Source: Arthrobacter sp. M2012083 (lineage in GTDB: Bacteria; Actinomycetota; Actinomycetes; Actinomycetales; Micrococcaceae). Taken from it: a stretch of DNA of 64,000 bases. The stretch is from contig NZ_AKKK01000058.1 in the NCBI RefSeq assembly GCF_000281065.1, positions 42,056 to 106,055 of the forward strand, read 5' to 3'. Below are positions 8,673 through 18,317 of the stretch, piece after piece. A program made the position numbers and the translations under genes. The notes under the pieces were generated by a model. The model did no database searches, was not told the origin of the DNA, and worked only from the letters and a program-made list of their open reading frames with translations. Every line of letters starts with the position of its first letter. Position 1 is the first letter of the stretch.

Positions 8673-9115
8673 TTGCTGCCGGGGCTTTTTGTGGACTTCC
8701 AATGGTTGCCCAACAAGAGAGGCTCGCTTGGTGTCTACCTCAGGAGTATCAGTACTCGTACCTTCCTCAGAGGGTGCTGGGTAGACAGCTACTTCCTCCG
8801 GTGACGGGCGCAAATGGCATGCGACAAAGCCGCACCGCGGCTTCCGGCTGGTGAATTAACCGGCGCTCTAACAGGCTGTGCCGGGAAAGAACCCAAGGGA
8901 CCCAGGAATGCCCGTCCAGACGTGCCTAATGAAACGGTTCACGACGTTCAAATGGAACCATTGTCCTGCGCACCTCTGCCCGGTCTATCCCCGAATGTCG
9001 GACGTGGTGCTCCTTATGCGCACTTCGACAAATGGTGCGATGGAGTTGTTCTTCCATGTCATGCAAGAAGCCCCGGCGAGTAGGGGAAGATGAAGGTCAT
9101 TCGAGGGAGTGAAGG
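8673..9115. other. Gap upstream of the nicotine dehydrogenase operon
   Basis: No gene is supported. The stretch must contain the ndh promoter. A short palindromic motif GTACTCGTAC lies at 8751-8760 and resembles a motif upstream of the amine oxidase and PmfR-type genes (see findings). A Shine-Dalgarno-like GGGAGTGAAGGATG precedes ndhM. Confidence 0.4.
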
Positions 9116-9967
9116 ATGAAACTACCTGCTATCAGATACGCATCACCTGCATCTATTGAAGATGCCTGCGATCTACTGTCAACCGACGAGGACTCCAAGA
9201 TCATTGCCGGAGGCCAAAGTCTTTTACCTGTCATGGCTATGCGACTAGCCCAACCGTCCGTCGTTATAGACCTCGGGAACGTTCCTGGCTTGACTAGACT
9301 GGAAGAAGTCGGAGACTACGTCCGCTTCGGGCCTATGGTCACCCATGCAACAATCGTAAATTCGCCTGCCGTTGCCAAGCACCTGCCAATGATGGCGGCA
9401 GCTGGTCGCCACATAGCCCATCCCCAGATCAGGAATCGGGGGACCCTGGGTGGTTCCTTGGCCCATGGCGATGCAGCAGGGGAATGGCCGCTCGTGTTGC
9501 TTGCCCTCAACGGAATGGTGGAAGTCCAAAGCGTAAGAGGACGTCGCACCATTGAGGCCGATGACTTGTTCGTCGGTCCGTACATGACAAGCCTGGCCGC
9601 TGATGAGATCATCACTGATGTCTGGATACCGTCACGGCCCAATGGCTGGGGCTACGGGGAGTTCGCCAGGCGATCCGGGGACTATGGGCTCGCCAATGTC
9701 GCAGTCGTTCTATCGACTGCGGATTCGCGAATTTCTGATGTCCGGATTGCCGTAGGAGGCGCTGTCGGCAAAATACAACGAGTGCCCGATGCAGAAGACG
9801 TCCTCAACGGATCCGAACTGTCACCGGAAAGGGCTGAAGCCGCTTCAGAAGCTGGAGCGAAATCGCTCTCGTATATCTCAGACATCCACGGATCGGCCGA
9901 ATATCGGCATGGCCTGGTGCAGGAGCTGATCCGCCGCACCATAGTTGAAGCAGGAGCACGTACGTGA
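9116..9967 (+). CDS. ndhM: Nicotine dehydrogenase FAD-binding medium subunit
   Basis: FAD subunit of the three-part molybdenum hydroxylase that turns nicotine into 6-hydroxynicotine; it passes electrons from the 2Fe-2S subunit to the acceptor. The 283-residue product shows the CO-dehydrogenase/xanthine-dehydrogenase FAD motifs KIIAGGQSLLPVMAM (about residues 29-43) and HPQIRNRGTLGGSLAHGDAAGE. It is first of the M-S-L gene set, overlapping ndhS by four bases. It is assigned to nicotine rather than ketone dehydrogenase because it is linked to the 6-hydroxynicotine oxidase gene. Confidence 0.92.
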   Translation: MKLPAIRYASPASIEDACDLLSTDEDSKIIAGGQSLLPVMAMRLAQPSVVIDLGNVPGLTRLEEVGDYVRFGPMVTHATIVNSPAVAKHLPMMAAAGRHIAHPQIRNRGTLGGSLAHGDAAGEWPLVLLALNGMVEVQSVRGRRTIEADDLFVGPYMTSLAADEIITDVWIPSRPNGWGYGEFARRSGDYGLANVAVVLSTADSRISDVRIAVGGAVGKIQRVPDAEDVLNGSELSPERAEAASEAGAKSLSYISDIHGSAEYRHGLVQELIRRTIVEAGART

Positions 9968-10461
9968 CAACACCATCGCCATCAGATCGCGTCGAAATAG
10001 ACGTGGAAGTAAACGGACGTCGCCGCACTGTTGCAGTGGACGCGCGGGAAACTCTGGCCGACCACCTGAGGAATGACCAAAAACTTACGGGTATTAAGCT
10101 CGGATGTGAACACGGGGTTTGCGGTGCGTGCACGATACTCATGGACGGGGCAGCCGTACGATCTTGTCTGACTCTTGCCGCTCAGGGCGATGGGAGGAGC
10201 ATACGGACCGTCGAGGACCTATCGGACGGAGCCCTCAGCCCGCTTCAGGAAGCTTTCAAAAGGCACCACGCCCTCCAGTGCGGTTTTTGCACTGCAGGCT
10301 TCCTCATGTCGGCTACGGAGTTGCTCGAGGCAAACCCAAGCCCGACAAAAGAGGAAGTTATCGAGGCTCTTTCCGGTAACTTATGCCGTTGCACCGGCTA
10401 CCAGACAATTGTTGAGGCCGTCCTGGACGCAGCGGGCCAGATTGGAAACAAAAATGGATAA
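9964..10461 (+). CDS. ndhS: Nicotine dehydrogenase 2Fe-2S small subunit
   Basis: Iron-sulfur subunit of nicotine dehydrogenase. The plant-type ferredoxin cluster is GCEHGVCGACTILMDG. The second cluster, near the molybdenum site, is CGFCTAGFLM plus CRCTGYQTIVEAV. The length of 165 residues is typical. The GTG start at 9964 overlaps ndhM (GTGA), and the end overlaps ndhL by eight bases, indicating tightly coupled translation of the three subunits. Confidence 0.93.
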   Translation: MTTPSPSDRVEIDVEVNGRRRTVAVDARETLADHLRNDQKLTGIKLGCEHGVCGACTILMDGAAVRSCLTLAAQGDGRSIRTVEDLSDGALSPLQEAFKRHHALQCGFCTAGFLMSATELLEANPSPTKEEVIEALSGNLCRCTGYQTIVEAVLDAAGQIGNKNG

Positions 10462-12904
10462 CCCACACTATTACTCTCCTCCCATAACAAGAAACGTCAT
10501 CGGTAAGCGAGTTCCGCGAACTGAGGACGCAAGACTTCTGACCGGGCGCGGGAAGTACCTGAACGACATCAACGTCGACGGCCAACTGCATGCTTGTTTC
10601 GTGCGCAGCCCTGCTGCTCATGCTCAAATAACCGGCATTGATACGTCGGCCGCCTCAGAAATGCCTGGCGTTCACCTTGTCTGGACATCCGCCGACATTG
10701 AGCAATACTGCGCCGGCATCGAAGCGCAGTACACCGCTGAGGGATGCGAAGCTATGACCATGCCGCTCTTGGCCAAGGACGTCGTACGTTACGTTGGAGA
10801 ACCGGTTGTATTGGTAGTCGCCGAGTCGCGAGCGGCTGCAGAAGATGCCTGTGATCTTGTAGGCCTTGAGCTTGAGCACCTCGAGGTAGTGCTTGACCCG
10901 CGCAAGTCGATTCAAGGGGGCCCCGTAGCGAATGGCGAACGCCCCGACAATGTAGGCATTCGCGGGCGGGCTTCTTTTGGGGACGTGGATGAGGCTTTTA
11001 GCAATGCTGAGCATGTGGTTTCCGCCCTGTATCACCCTGGTCGGGTGGCCGCCGCACCGATGGAGACAAGGGGGTGCCTAGCGGACTACGAATGGACTGA
11101 GGACCGGCTTAAACTTTGGGTGTCGACGCAGATGCCCCATTACGTAAAAATGTGCCTCAGCCTCTTTCTTGGTTTCGATGAGTCCCGAAGTGAGGTCATT
11201 TCTCCCGATACGGGTGGAGGCTTTGGTCAGAAGGCGCACGTATTTCCTGAGGAAATGCTCATGCCCTTGGCCTCGAAGCACCTGAAGACGCCGGTGAAAT
11301 GGGTAGAGGATCGCCGGGAAAATCTTCTGGCGGGCTCACACGCCCACGAACAGTTCGTCACGATCCAATATGCGGCCAACGCTGAAGGACGAATAACCGG
11401 CGTTCGTACGCATGCCTTAGTTGATGGAGGCGCCTACCACATGCCCCCGCAGACCATGGCTGTGGAATGCTGGGCGACCGCCGCAGTCACGCCAACTGGT
11501 GTATACGATATCCCGGCCGCTGAGTACGTCTACGAGGGGGCCGTTACCAACAAGTGCCCCATGGGTGCCTTCCGTGGCGTTGGTTACACGGCGGGAACTC
11601 TTGCCAGAGAATCCCTCATGGATGATTTGGCGCGAAAGATGAAGGTGTCTCCTTTTGAAATCAGGAGACGGAATGTTGTCAGGGAGTTCCCCTGGACAAA
11701 TCCCCAGGGCGTCGTTTATGAGGAGGGATCCTTTCTTGAAGTAATCGATGCGTTGGAAGAAATGGTCGATTACCCGGCCTTTCTTAAGCGACAGGATGAA
11801 GCCCGCAAAGCCGGAAAGTACCTAGGGCTGGGAATCAGCGTTTTCGTCGAAAGTAGCGGCGAGAGCACCGGCATGATGCAGGCTCACGGCGCAACGGATG
11901 TATTTCATGACACGGCTACCGTCAAGATGGATTCAACCGGGTCGGTCACTATAACATCGGGATTGAACTCACAGGGTCAGGGCCATCAAACCACGCTCGC
12001 TCAGGTAGCGGCGGACGTGTTGGGTATTCCTTTTGAATCGATCAGTGTCGATGCGGGGACCTCCACCAAGGGGGCCTATGGCAGCGGTACCATTGGAAGC
12101 CGAGCGGCTGTCATCGCGGGCGGGTGCGTCAACCGTGCAGCTTATGCCATTCGACAGAAACTGGTGGCCGTAGCTGCGAACATGCTCGAATCTTCTGAGG
12201 AAGATATCGTTTTGGAAGACGGCTTCGCGTCCGTCATAGGCGCTGCGGAATCACGAGTGAGCATCGCCGACGTGGCCATGGCAGTCTACTGGGACTCATC
12301 CAAGTGGCCCGCCGGTTTTGAACCTGGTTTGGAGTTCACGAAGGCGTGGGACACATCCCGGCCGATGTTTTCGAACGGCGGCCATGCCCTTATTGTTGAA
12401 CTGGATCCTGTCACCGGATTTGTGAAAGTCGAAAAGGTTCATTCTGTAGAGGACTGCGGCGTTATTATCAACCCCACAATTGTTGAAGGTCAAATTCGAG
12501 GTGGGGTCGTACAAGGAATTGGTATGGGCCTCTTCGAACAGCTGGCTTATGACAACGCAGGAAACTTGTCTACGACATCTTTCCTGGATTACCAGACGCC
12601 GACTATGGATGTTTCCCCGCCATTTGAAATCAGGCACATTGAAACACCGTCCGTGATGACAGCATCTGGGGTGAAGGGCATGGGGGAGTCGGGTCTGATT
12701 TCGGCGCCGGCTGCGGTGCTGAACGCCGTAAATGATGCGCTATCTCCGTTTGGTTCTGTCCTCTATGAACTCCCTGCCACTCCGGAGAAGGTTGTTCGTG
12801 CAACGAAAGGCATCATTGACCTGCAGGGCCCCCAGGACTGGTCAGAGCTATGGGAACGGGCAGGGGTACCCGCGCTTGATCGCGGCCCTATGGACAGGGA
12901 GTAA
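10454..12904 (+). CDS. ndhL: Nicotine dehydrogenase molybdopterin-binding large subunit
   Basis: Catalytic subunit with the molybdopterin cytosine dinucleotide cofactor, hydroxylating nicotine at C6 of the pyridine ring. The 816-residue product has the aldehyde-oxidase N-terminal domain (KRVPRTEDARLLTGRGKY) and cofactor-binding motifs such as GGGFGQKAHVFPEE, MGAFRGVGYTAG, SQGQGHQTTLAQVAADVLG and the C-terminal GVKGMGESGLISAPAAV with the catalytic Glu (GMGE). The ATG at 10454 lies within the last codons of ndhS. The frame is open further upstream, but that region is ndhS shadow. Confidence 0.93.
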   Translation: MDNPHYYSPPITRNVIGKRVPRTEDARLLTGRGKYLNDINVDGQLHACFVRSPAAHAQITGIDTSAASEMPGVHLVWTSADIEQYCAGIEAQYTAEGCEAMTMPLLAKDVVRYVGEPVVLVVAESRAAAEDACDLVGLELEHLEVVLDPRKSIQGGPVANGERPDNVGIRGRASFGDVDEAFSNAEHVVSALYHPGRVAAAPMETRGCLADYEWTEDRLKLWVSTQMPHYVKMCLSLFLGFDESRSEVISPDTGGGFGQKAHVFPEEMLMPLASKHLKTPVKWVEDRRENLLAGSHAHEQFVTIQYAANAEGRITGVRTHALVDGGAYHMPPQTMAVECWATAAVTPTGVYDIPAAEYVYEGAVTNKCPMGAFRGVGYTAGTLARESLMDDLARKMKVSPFEIRRRNVVREFPWTNPQGVVYEEGSFLEVIDALEEMVDYPAFLKRQDEARKAGKYLGLGISVFVESSGESTGMMQAHGATDVFHDTATVKMDSTGSVTITSGLNSQGQGHQTTLAQVAADVLGIPFESISVDAGTSTKGAYGSGTIGSRAAVIAGGCVNRAAYAIRQKLVAVAANMLESSEEDIVLEDGFASVIGAAESRVSIADVAMAVYWDSSKWPAGFEPGLEFTKAWDTSRPMFSNGGHALIVELDPVTGFVKVEKVHSVEDCGVIINPTIVEGQIRGGVVQGIGMGLFEQLAYDNAGNLSTTSFLDYQTPTMDVSPPFEIRHIETPSVMTASGVKGMGESGLISAPAAVLNAVNDALSPFGSVLYELPATPEKVVRATKGIIDLQGPQDWSELWERAGVPALDRGPMDRE

Positions 12905-12971
12905 CGCATTGCTCCTGCATCTTTGATGCAGCTCAAAGCGCCCGAGCTAGAAACTTGAAAGAAGGAAAACT

Positions 12972-14249
12972 TTGTATGACGCGATTGTGGTTGGTGGGGG
13001 TTTCAGCGGGCTGAAAGCAGCACGCGATCTTACCAACGCCGGCAAGAAGGTACTTCTGCTTGAAGGCGGTGAACGTCTGGGAGGACGGGCGTATTCCCGG
13101 GAGTCCCGGAATGTACCTGGCCTGCGGGTCGAGATCGGTGGAGCATACCTTCACCGGAAGCACCACCCGCGTTTGGCAGCTGAATTGGACCGGTATGGAA
13201 TTCCCACTGCAGCTGCAAGCGAGTTCACCTCGTTTAGGCATCGCCTTGGACCGACCGCAGTAGACCAGGCATTTCCTATTCCTGGCTCAGAAGCAGTTGC
13301 GGTGGAAGCAGCCACCTACACATTGCTGCGTGATGCGCACAGGATAGATCTGGAAAAGGGATTGGAAAACCAGGACCTTGAGGACCTGGACATCCCACTG
13401 AACGAGTATGTTGACAAACTCGATTTGCCCCCTGTTTCTAGGCAGTTCTTGCTCGCTTGGGCATGGAACATGCTTGGCCAGCCGGCTGACCAAGCATCCG
13501 CGCTTTGGATGCTGCAACTTGTTGCAGCGCATCACTACAGCATCCTAGGTGTTGTTCTCTCGCTGGATGAAGTTTTTTCCAATGGTTCCGCTGACCTTGT
13601 CGATGCAATGAGCCAAGAAATTCCTGAAATCAGACTGCAGACTGTCGTGACCGGAATAGACCAGTCTGGCGATGTAGTGAACGTGACGGTCAAGGATGGG
13701 CATGCCTTCCAGGCTCATTCCGTGATTGTTGCTACTCCAATGAACACTTGGCGAAGGATCGTTTTCACCCCCGCACTTCCTGAACGGCGCAGGTCAGTAA
13801 TCGAGGAAGGGCATGGTGGTCAGGGTCTGAAAATTCTTATCCACGTGCGTGGAGCCGAGGCAGGAATTGAATGCGTCGGAGACGGAATATTTCCCACTCT
13901 CTACGATTATTGCGAGGTGTCGGAAAGCGAACGACTGTTGGTGGCTTTCACGGACTCAGGATCCTTCGATCCGACCGATATCGGCGCAGTCAAGGACGCG
14001 GTGCTTTACTACTTGCCGGAGGTTGAAGTTCTGGGTATCGACTACCACGACTGGATCGCAGACCCGCTTTTCGAAGGGCCCTGGGTAGCACCGCGCGTGG
14101 GACAATTTAGTCGAGTGCATAAGGAACTTGGAGAGCCCGCTGGCCGGATTCATTTCGTAGGTTCCGATGTTTCGTTAGAGTTCCCCGGATATATTGAAGG
14201 CGCACTGGAAACCGCTGAATGCGCGGTGAACGCAATTCTGCATTCGTAG
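12972..14249 (+). CDS. hlno: 6-hydroxy-L-nicotine oxidase
   Basis: Flavin amine oxidase that oxidises the pyrrolidine ring of 6-hydroxy-L-nicotine with oxygen; the product hydrolyses to 6-hydroxypseudooxynicotine. The 425-residue protein begins with a Rossmann FAD motif (VVGGGFSGLKAARDL) followed by LLEGGERLGGRAYS, and ends with the flavin-binding GYIEGALETAECAVNA. Its sequence agrees with the crystallised P. nicotinovorans enzyme as I remember it. The start is a TTG at 12972 preceded by GAAAGAAGGA. It follows ndhL by 67 bp and is probably in the same operon. Confidence 0.95.
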   Translation: MYDAIVVGGGFSGLKAARDLTNAGKKVLLLEGGERLGGRAYSRESRNVPGLRVEIGGAYLHRKHHPRLAAELDRYGIPTAAASEFTSFRHRLGPTAVDQAFPIPGSEAVAVEAATYTLLRDAHRIDLEKGLENQDLEDLDIPLNEYVDKLDLPPVSRQFLLAWAWNMLGQPADQASALWMLQLVAAHHYSILGVVLSLDEVFSNGSADLVDAMSQEIPEIRLQTVVTGIDQSGDVVNVTVKDGHAFQAHSVIVATPMNTWRRIVFTPALPERRRSVIEEGHGGQGLKILIHVRGAEAGIECVGDGIFPTLYDYCEVSESERLLVAFTDSGSFDPTDIGAVKDAVLYYLPEVEVLGIDYHDWIADPLFEGPWVAPRVGQFSRVHKELGEPAGRIHFVGSDVSLEFPGYIEGALETAECAVNAILHS

Positions 14250-14424
14250 AACCTGCAGCCTCACTTATGCATTCCTCGGCGCTCTCGGATGACTTCGGCC
14301 CAAGACAGCATTACTAAGGCAAGCGGTACCTCCCAGATACAGGTGACCGTCTGCAGCGTACGGGTTGACGCCGGCGCCTGCTGCAACCACGACAGCAAGC
14401 AGTTGCACTGAGTCTGATGAACGT

Positions 14425-14452
14425 CACCGGCCGTTAGGAATGGCGGCCGGTG
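14425..14452 (+). terminator. Hairpin downstream of 6-hydroxynicotine oxidase
   Basis: CACCGGCCG (14425-14433) pairs with CGGCCGGTG (14444-14452) around a ten-base loop and is followed by GGCCTTCTGGTT, only moderately T-rich. It is a plausible end for the ndh-hlno transcript. Confidence 0.55.
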
Positions 14453-14802
14453 GCCTTCTGGTTGTCAAGGGTCGCCCCGCTTGGGCTTCGTGGTCATCGG
14501 ATTTTGGTTCAAGGACTTGATACAGGGTATTTCGCATAACTTGGTGCCGCTACGGTGCCCAACGCCTGTTTCTCCTGCTCCAGCGGGTGTCTGGCAGGAG
14601 CCGTAAGTATCGGCCGATTCTCTCGTGGCACGCTGCCATCAGGTTTCAGGCTAACCAGGTGGCTTTGGTGCGTAAAAGGCTGCTGTCTCGCCTTGTTGCC
14701 TTAGGATTCGCCGGCACCAAGGCCAGCGCTTTCAGCGCCACTCTTTCCCCGTCATTGCGGGCACCTTTGTGCTCACACATCAATCTTGTTGGAGATGAAT
14801 CT

Positions 14803-15177
14803 ATGTCTGTTGGTGCTATCGCCGGGCTGATTGCCGCTGGGGTCTTTGCACTCCTTGTCCTGCTGTTGGCGGTGCCCATTATGAAGCTAGGCCAGGTACT
14901 CGACGAGGTGCGAATGGCAGTCAGATCATTAAGTGACGGCACCGCACCGATGTTGGATGAGGTGACAGCTATTGTGACCACCACACACCACCAACTCAAG
15001 AAGGTGGACACCATAGCGACTAACGTTTCTGACGCCAGCGCCAACGTCTCCGCCCTGTCCTCTCTCTTCGCTGCCAGTATAGGGTCACCGTTGATCAAGG
15101 TATTGGCTTTTAGTCACGGTGTCAGAACGGCCTTGGTGAATCACTCCAAACCCGCCACCGGCCGCCGAAGCCGCTGA
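14803..15177 (+). CDS. DUF948-like small membrane protein
   Basis: A 124-residue protein with one N-terminal membrane helix (residues 5-28, AGLIAAGVFALLVLLL) followed by a soluble helical, chemotaxis-receptor-like region (VRSLSDGTAPMLDEV ... THHQLKKVDTIATNV), the look of DUF948 proteins. The start at ATG 14803 has GGAGATGA seven bases upstream; the frame is open 72 codons further 5' but that part has no protein character. In Arthrobacter chromosomes such a gene usually lies with the next small gene upstream of alaS, so its presence inside a nicotine cluster is odd. Confidence 0.75.
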   Translation: MSVGAIAGLIAAGVFALLVLLLAVPIMKLGQVLDEVRMAVRSLSDGTAPMLDEVTAIVTTTHHQLKKVDTIATNVSDASANVSALSSLFAASIGSPLIKVLAFSHGVRTALVNHSKPATGRRSR

Positions 15178-15192
15178 GTTCCGGAGAGAAGC

Positions 15193-15429
15193 ATGAAACG
15201 ACTTGTTTGGATGGGAATCGGTGTGGCTATTGGAATCATTGCCCTTCGGAAGGTGGATGAAAAAAAGTCCGGATTGGGGCATGAAGGCCTAGAGCGGGCA
15301 GTAGCCGGCATTACTCAGGGAATTCACGATTTTGCCGACGCCGTCCGCGCAGGAATGCGCGAACGGGACACGGAGCTTCGCGTCGCGCTTAAGGCAAGTA
15401 GCGCGGTCCAAGTGCCAAGCGACCTATGA
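15193..15429 (+). CDS. Small conserved protein usually found before alaS
   Basis: A 78-residue protein with a short hydrophobic N terminus (WMGIGVAIGIIALRKV) and a charged helical remainder. ATG 15193 follows a GGAGAGAAGC site. It sits 15 bp after the DUF948-like gene, the arrangement I associate with the chromosomal segment before alanyl-tRNA synthetase. No alaS sequence follows here, so the pair appears to be a displaced chromosomal fragment. Its function is unknown. Confidence 0.65.
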   Translation: MKRLVWMGIGVAIGIIALRKVDEKKSGLGHEGLERAVAGITQGIHDFADAVRAGMRERDTELRVALKASSAVQVPSDL

Positions 15430-16796
15430 CCATCGAAGCCGGCTGTAGGGACAGCGCAACTGTCTCTTCCAGAGCTCGTTGGACACAAGCAAATATCTGG
15501 GCCGTTTCAAGGACCATCTATCGGGAAGTGACCGGTACCTCGCCTAGGGTGCTGACCATGGCTCTTATTCGGGATTAGTCCGTTCTTCGAACAGAAGCCC
15601 TGGACTGACACTGTGGTGGAGTGGAACTGGGGCGACAGCCTCGGTATAGCGCACCTGACAGCATCTTGCTCAAATCGTCGGCCGTATGCCTCACCGGATG
15701 ACTGGCCGGACATTGGCCGTCGGAATCCAGTGCCCTACCTGGCGTTAAATCTCCGCTGGAATAAAACACTACGCCGCAGGAACGAGGTCTACGGGAACTG
15801 GTTTGCCCATTGGACTCATCCCCCGCCCTCTGGGAGCAGGGTCAGCTCCACCACTCCCGCCCTCTGGGACGCATGAGTACCTGCGACAAGGCAGACCGCA
15901 GGCTTCACAACTTCGTTCGACTGTCTTGCTGCGCCACCCATAATGCCGGCAGGCGACCGCGGAAATGTTTCTCGCCTTGTTGACTGACAGTTTCGGACGA
16001 TCTCTACGGCGCCGCTGCCGGTTTCGTCCACGGTGGCGGCCTGCGGATGCAACCCGGCGAGGATATGTGAGCTCAAGCATCAAAGAATATCTTGCAGGCC
16101 CGTCTTGACCCACCTGCACAGCGGTACGTGGTTTTGTCGACAGTGCGCAGGATTACACCCTGCAAACCGCGTAATGCGGTCATCGGGCTCAAGACGAGAA
16201 TCATCACGCGATAGAGACCCCCGGGGCCAAGTTCGCTTGACCGGTGAGGGCGCCGCGGCAGACATCCAATCTGTCCGGAGTAGTGTCACTGTAAGAAGGC
16301 TGCGGGGAATGCAGATGCTGCATTCCCCGCAGCCTTTCATGGACGGTGAATTCCGAGCCAGGAGGAGTCGTGTCTGGCCCGGAAACATGAAGGCCAAATA
16401 GTGCTGTTTAGCCTGGCGCTCGTGTTGGCGGGTGCCGGATAACCAGCTTCAGCTCATTTTCGTTCTTGTACCCTTCTATAGACACTCAGCCATGAGGCCA
16501 GGATTCCCACATCGAGACATGCTCAGGATCTCGATATGCGGACGCCGCGCTGACAAGTATCTTCTGCAAAGAAGCTGCTTGCCAGCGCCCCTCGCTCGGT
16601 TGGTTCGGTCCGGCCGTGTCGTCATCGCGCTTCATCAAGTGCTGTTGCATCATCACTTTCGAAATTCTGTATTCATACAGACCCCCCATGGGATTTCTGA
16701 AGGTCAATCGCAAAATACTCGCGCGATCGGCGCGGGAATTGCCATGGTTAAGGCTGGCGGTCTACAAGTAGAGCAGCGAAGGGGCCCAGATCCTCG
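15430..16796. other. 1.4-kb stretch without a gene
   Basis: Frames in this stretch are short, lack ribosome-binding sites and have no family resemblance. It contains a local direct repeat (CCGCCCTCTGGGA near 15829 and 15859) and a strong hairpin at 16296-16336. It lies between the displaced chromosomal pair and kdhS, and looks like decayed DNA. Confidence 0.45.
16296..16336. terminator. Perfect 19-bp hairpin between the ndh and kdh modules
   Basis: The left arm AAGGCTGCGGGGAATGCAG (16296-16314) is exactly complementary to 16318-16336, with a three-base loop ATG. It could serve as a bidirectional terminator (T-run TTT follows on the plus strand, and TTAC on the minus side), but it lies 460 bp beyond the kdhS stop. 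Confidence 0.6.
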
Positions 16797-17279
16797 TCAG
16801 TCGTTGTGATCTCTGCAATGGAAGGCATCGACTGTCGCTTCCACAATTTGCTGGTATCCGGTACATCGGCAAATATTTCCCGAGATAGCTTCACGAGCAG
16901 ATGTCGCATCGAGGGTGACGTCTTCGTCATCGTAAAGAGGCTTGAGCGTCATCAAGAACCCTGACGTGCAAAATCCGCACTGCAGGGCATGGCACTTGGA
17001 AAACGACCTCTGCAGCGGGTGAAGCTGTCCGTCCTTCTGCAGGCTTTCGACCGTTTCAATCCTGGAATTATTGGCCTGTACGGCCAGCACGGTGCAGGAT
17101 CGAACGGGCTGACCATCCAATAGGACAGTACAGGAACCGCATACGCCGTGTTCGCAGCCTACTCGTGTACCCCTGAGGTGCAGGTCGTCTCGTAGGAAGT
17201 CCGCAAGGAGCCTACGAGGCTCGACGTCCGTTGCGTGGGTGACTCCGTTTACTTCAACCGTGAGGCGAAAGGCGTTCAT
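16797..17279 (-). CDS. kdhS: Ketone (6-hydroxypseudooxynicotine) dehydrogenase 2Fe-2S subunit
   Basis: Iron-sulfur subunit of the Mo hydroxylase that converts 6-hydroxypseudooxynicotine to 2,6-dihydroxypseudooxynicotine. Both clusters are intact: GCEHGVCGSCTVLLDGQ, and CGFCTSGFLM with CRCTGYQQIVEATV. The product is 160 residues. Its ATG overlaps the kdhM stop (ATGA). The catalytic kdhL is 5.6 kb away on the other strand, a split arrangement also known from pAO1. Confidence 0.93.
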   Translation of the reverse strand: MNAFRLTVEVNGVTHATDVEPRRLLADFLRDDLHLRGTRVGCEHGVCGSCTVLLDGQPVRSCTVLAVQANNSRIETVESLQKDGQLHPLQRSFSKCHALQCGFCTSGFLMTLKPLYDDEDVTLDATSAREAISGNICRCTGYQQIVEATVDAFHCRDHND

Positions 17280-18169
17280 CAGTAATCCATGCTTTCCTTT
17301 GTCGGTCTCGCCCGGTGCAGTGCTTTGGCGAGGGTTCGTTCGACCATTGTCCGAATAACTTGCGCGCGATATTGGGCACTTCCATGCACCGTGGGCACGG
17401 GGTCAAGCCCCTGTACCGCGGCGTGCGCAGCTGCGGCAATATCATGGCTGGAGAGAGTGCTATCAATTAGGATGTTCTCCGCCTCCAGGCAGCGGATGGC
17501 GGTGGACCCTCCACCCAGGACAGTAATCCTCGCCCGCGAACACTTGCCCTGCTCATCCAAGGTAACGATGGACGCAGCGCCACCTATGGCGTAGTCCCCA
17601 TGCCGACGAGAAAATTCATCAAATGCAGCACCGCTCCCGTGAGGCAATTGAGGTACGTTTACCTCCACAATGAGCTCGCCGGGAAGGATGCTTGAGACGA
17701 AATGTGAGACCAATAGTTCCTTGAGAGGAATCTTCCGCTCACCTTGCAAAGACTGTGCGGTGACGTAGGCGTCAAGGGCTAGCAGGACTACGGGCAGCTC
17801 TGCGGCAGCATCAGCGTGTGCAAGGGAGCCACCGATCGTTCCTCGGTTACGAATTTGAGGGTGCGCGATCCACGCCGCCGCTTCCGACAGGATTGGAAGG
17901 TTTTGCGAAATGGTTTTGGAGGTTGTTAGCTTCGCATGACGTGTCAGCGCGCCAATCGCAATGGTTTGATCTGATTTCCTGATGTTTGCCAAACCGGGAA
18001 CGCGGTTTATATCAACCAAAAGGGACGGGCGGGACATCCGGAAATTTAGGAGCGGGACTAAACTCTGACCGCCGGCGATGATTTTAGCGTCATCGCCCCC
18101 GTCCGCCAGCAGGCGGAGCGCATGCTCAACCGAATCGGCAACAACGTAATCGAAGGAAGGTGGCTTCAC
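17279..18169 (-). CDS. kdhM: Ketone dehydrogenase FAD-binding medium subunit
   Basis: FAD subunit of ketone dehydrogenase, 296 residues as in the known enzyme. Motifs are KIIAGGQSLVPLLNFRM and HPQIRNRGTIGGSLAHADAAAE, as in ndhM. The start is a GTG at 18169 with a weak ribosome-binding site. It is transcribed away from the two regulator genes and followed by kdhS in a two-gene operon. Confidence 0.93.
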   Translation of the reverse strand: MKPPSFDYVVADSVEHALRLLADGGDDAKIIAGGQSLVPLLNFRMSRPSLLVDINRVPGLANIRKSDQTIAIGALTRHAKLTTSKTISQNLPILSEAAAWIAHPQIRNRGTIGGSLAHADAAAELPVVLLALDAYVTAQSLQGERKIPLKELLVSHFVSSILPGELIVEVNVPQLPHGSGAAFDEFSRRHGDYAIGGAASIVTLDEQGKCSRARITVLGGGSTAIRCLEAENILIDSTLSSHDIAAAAHAAVQGLDPVPTVHGSAQYRAQVIRTMVERTLAKALHRARPTKESMDY

Positions 18170-18317
18170 GGGCAGTACCGCCGGCCGCGCTCATTGTTCA
18201 TGTCACCACTTTGCCCCTTTGGTATGACTTTGCGCTCTGCGTCATGGGACAAATCAACACCCCGACCTATCTAGAACAGACAATCCCGCGACGAACCAGC
18301 CCTGACCCTCCCGTTCG

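Noticed and set aside
14587..14802. 72-codon upstream extension of the DUF948-like gene
   Set aside because: The extension lacks protein character, while ATG 14803 has a proper Shine-Dalgarno site.
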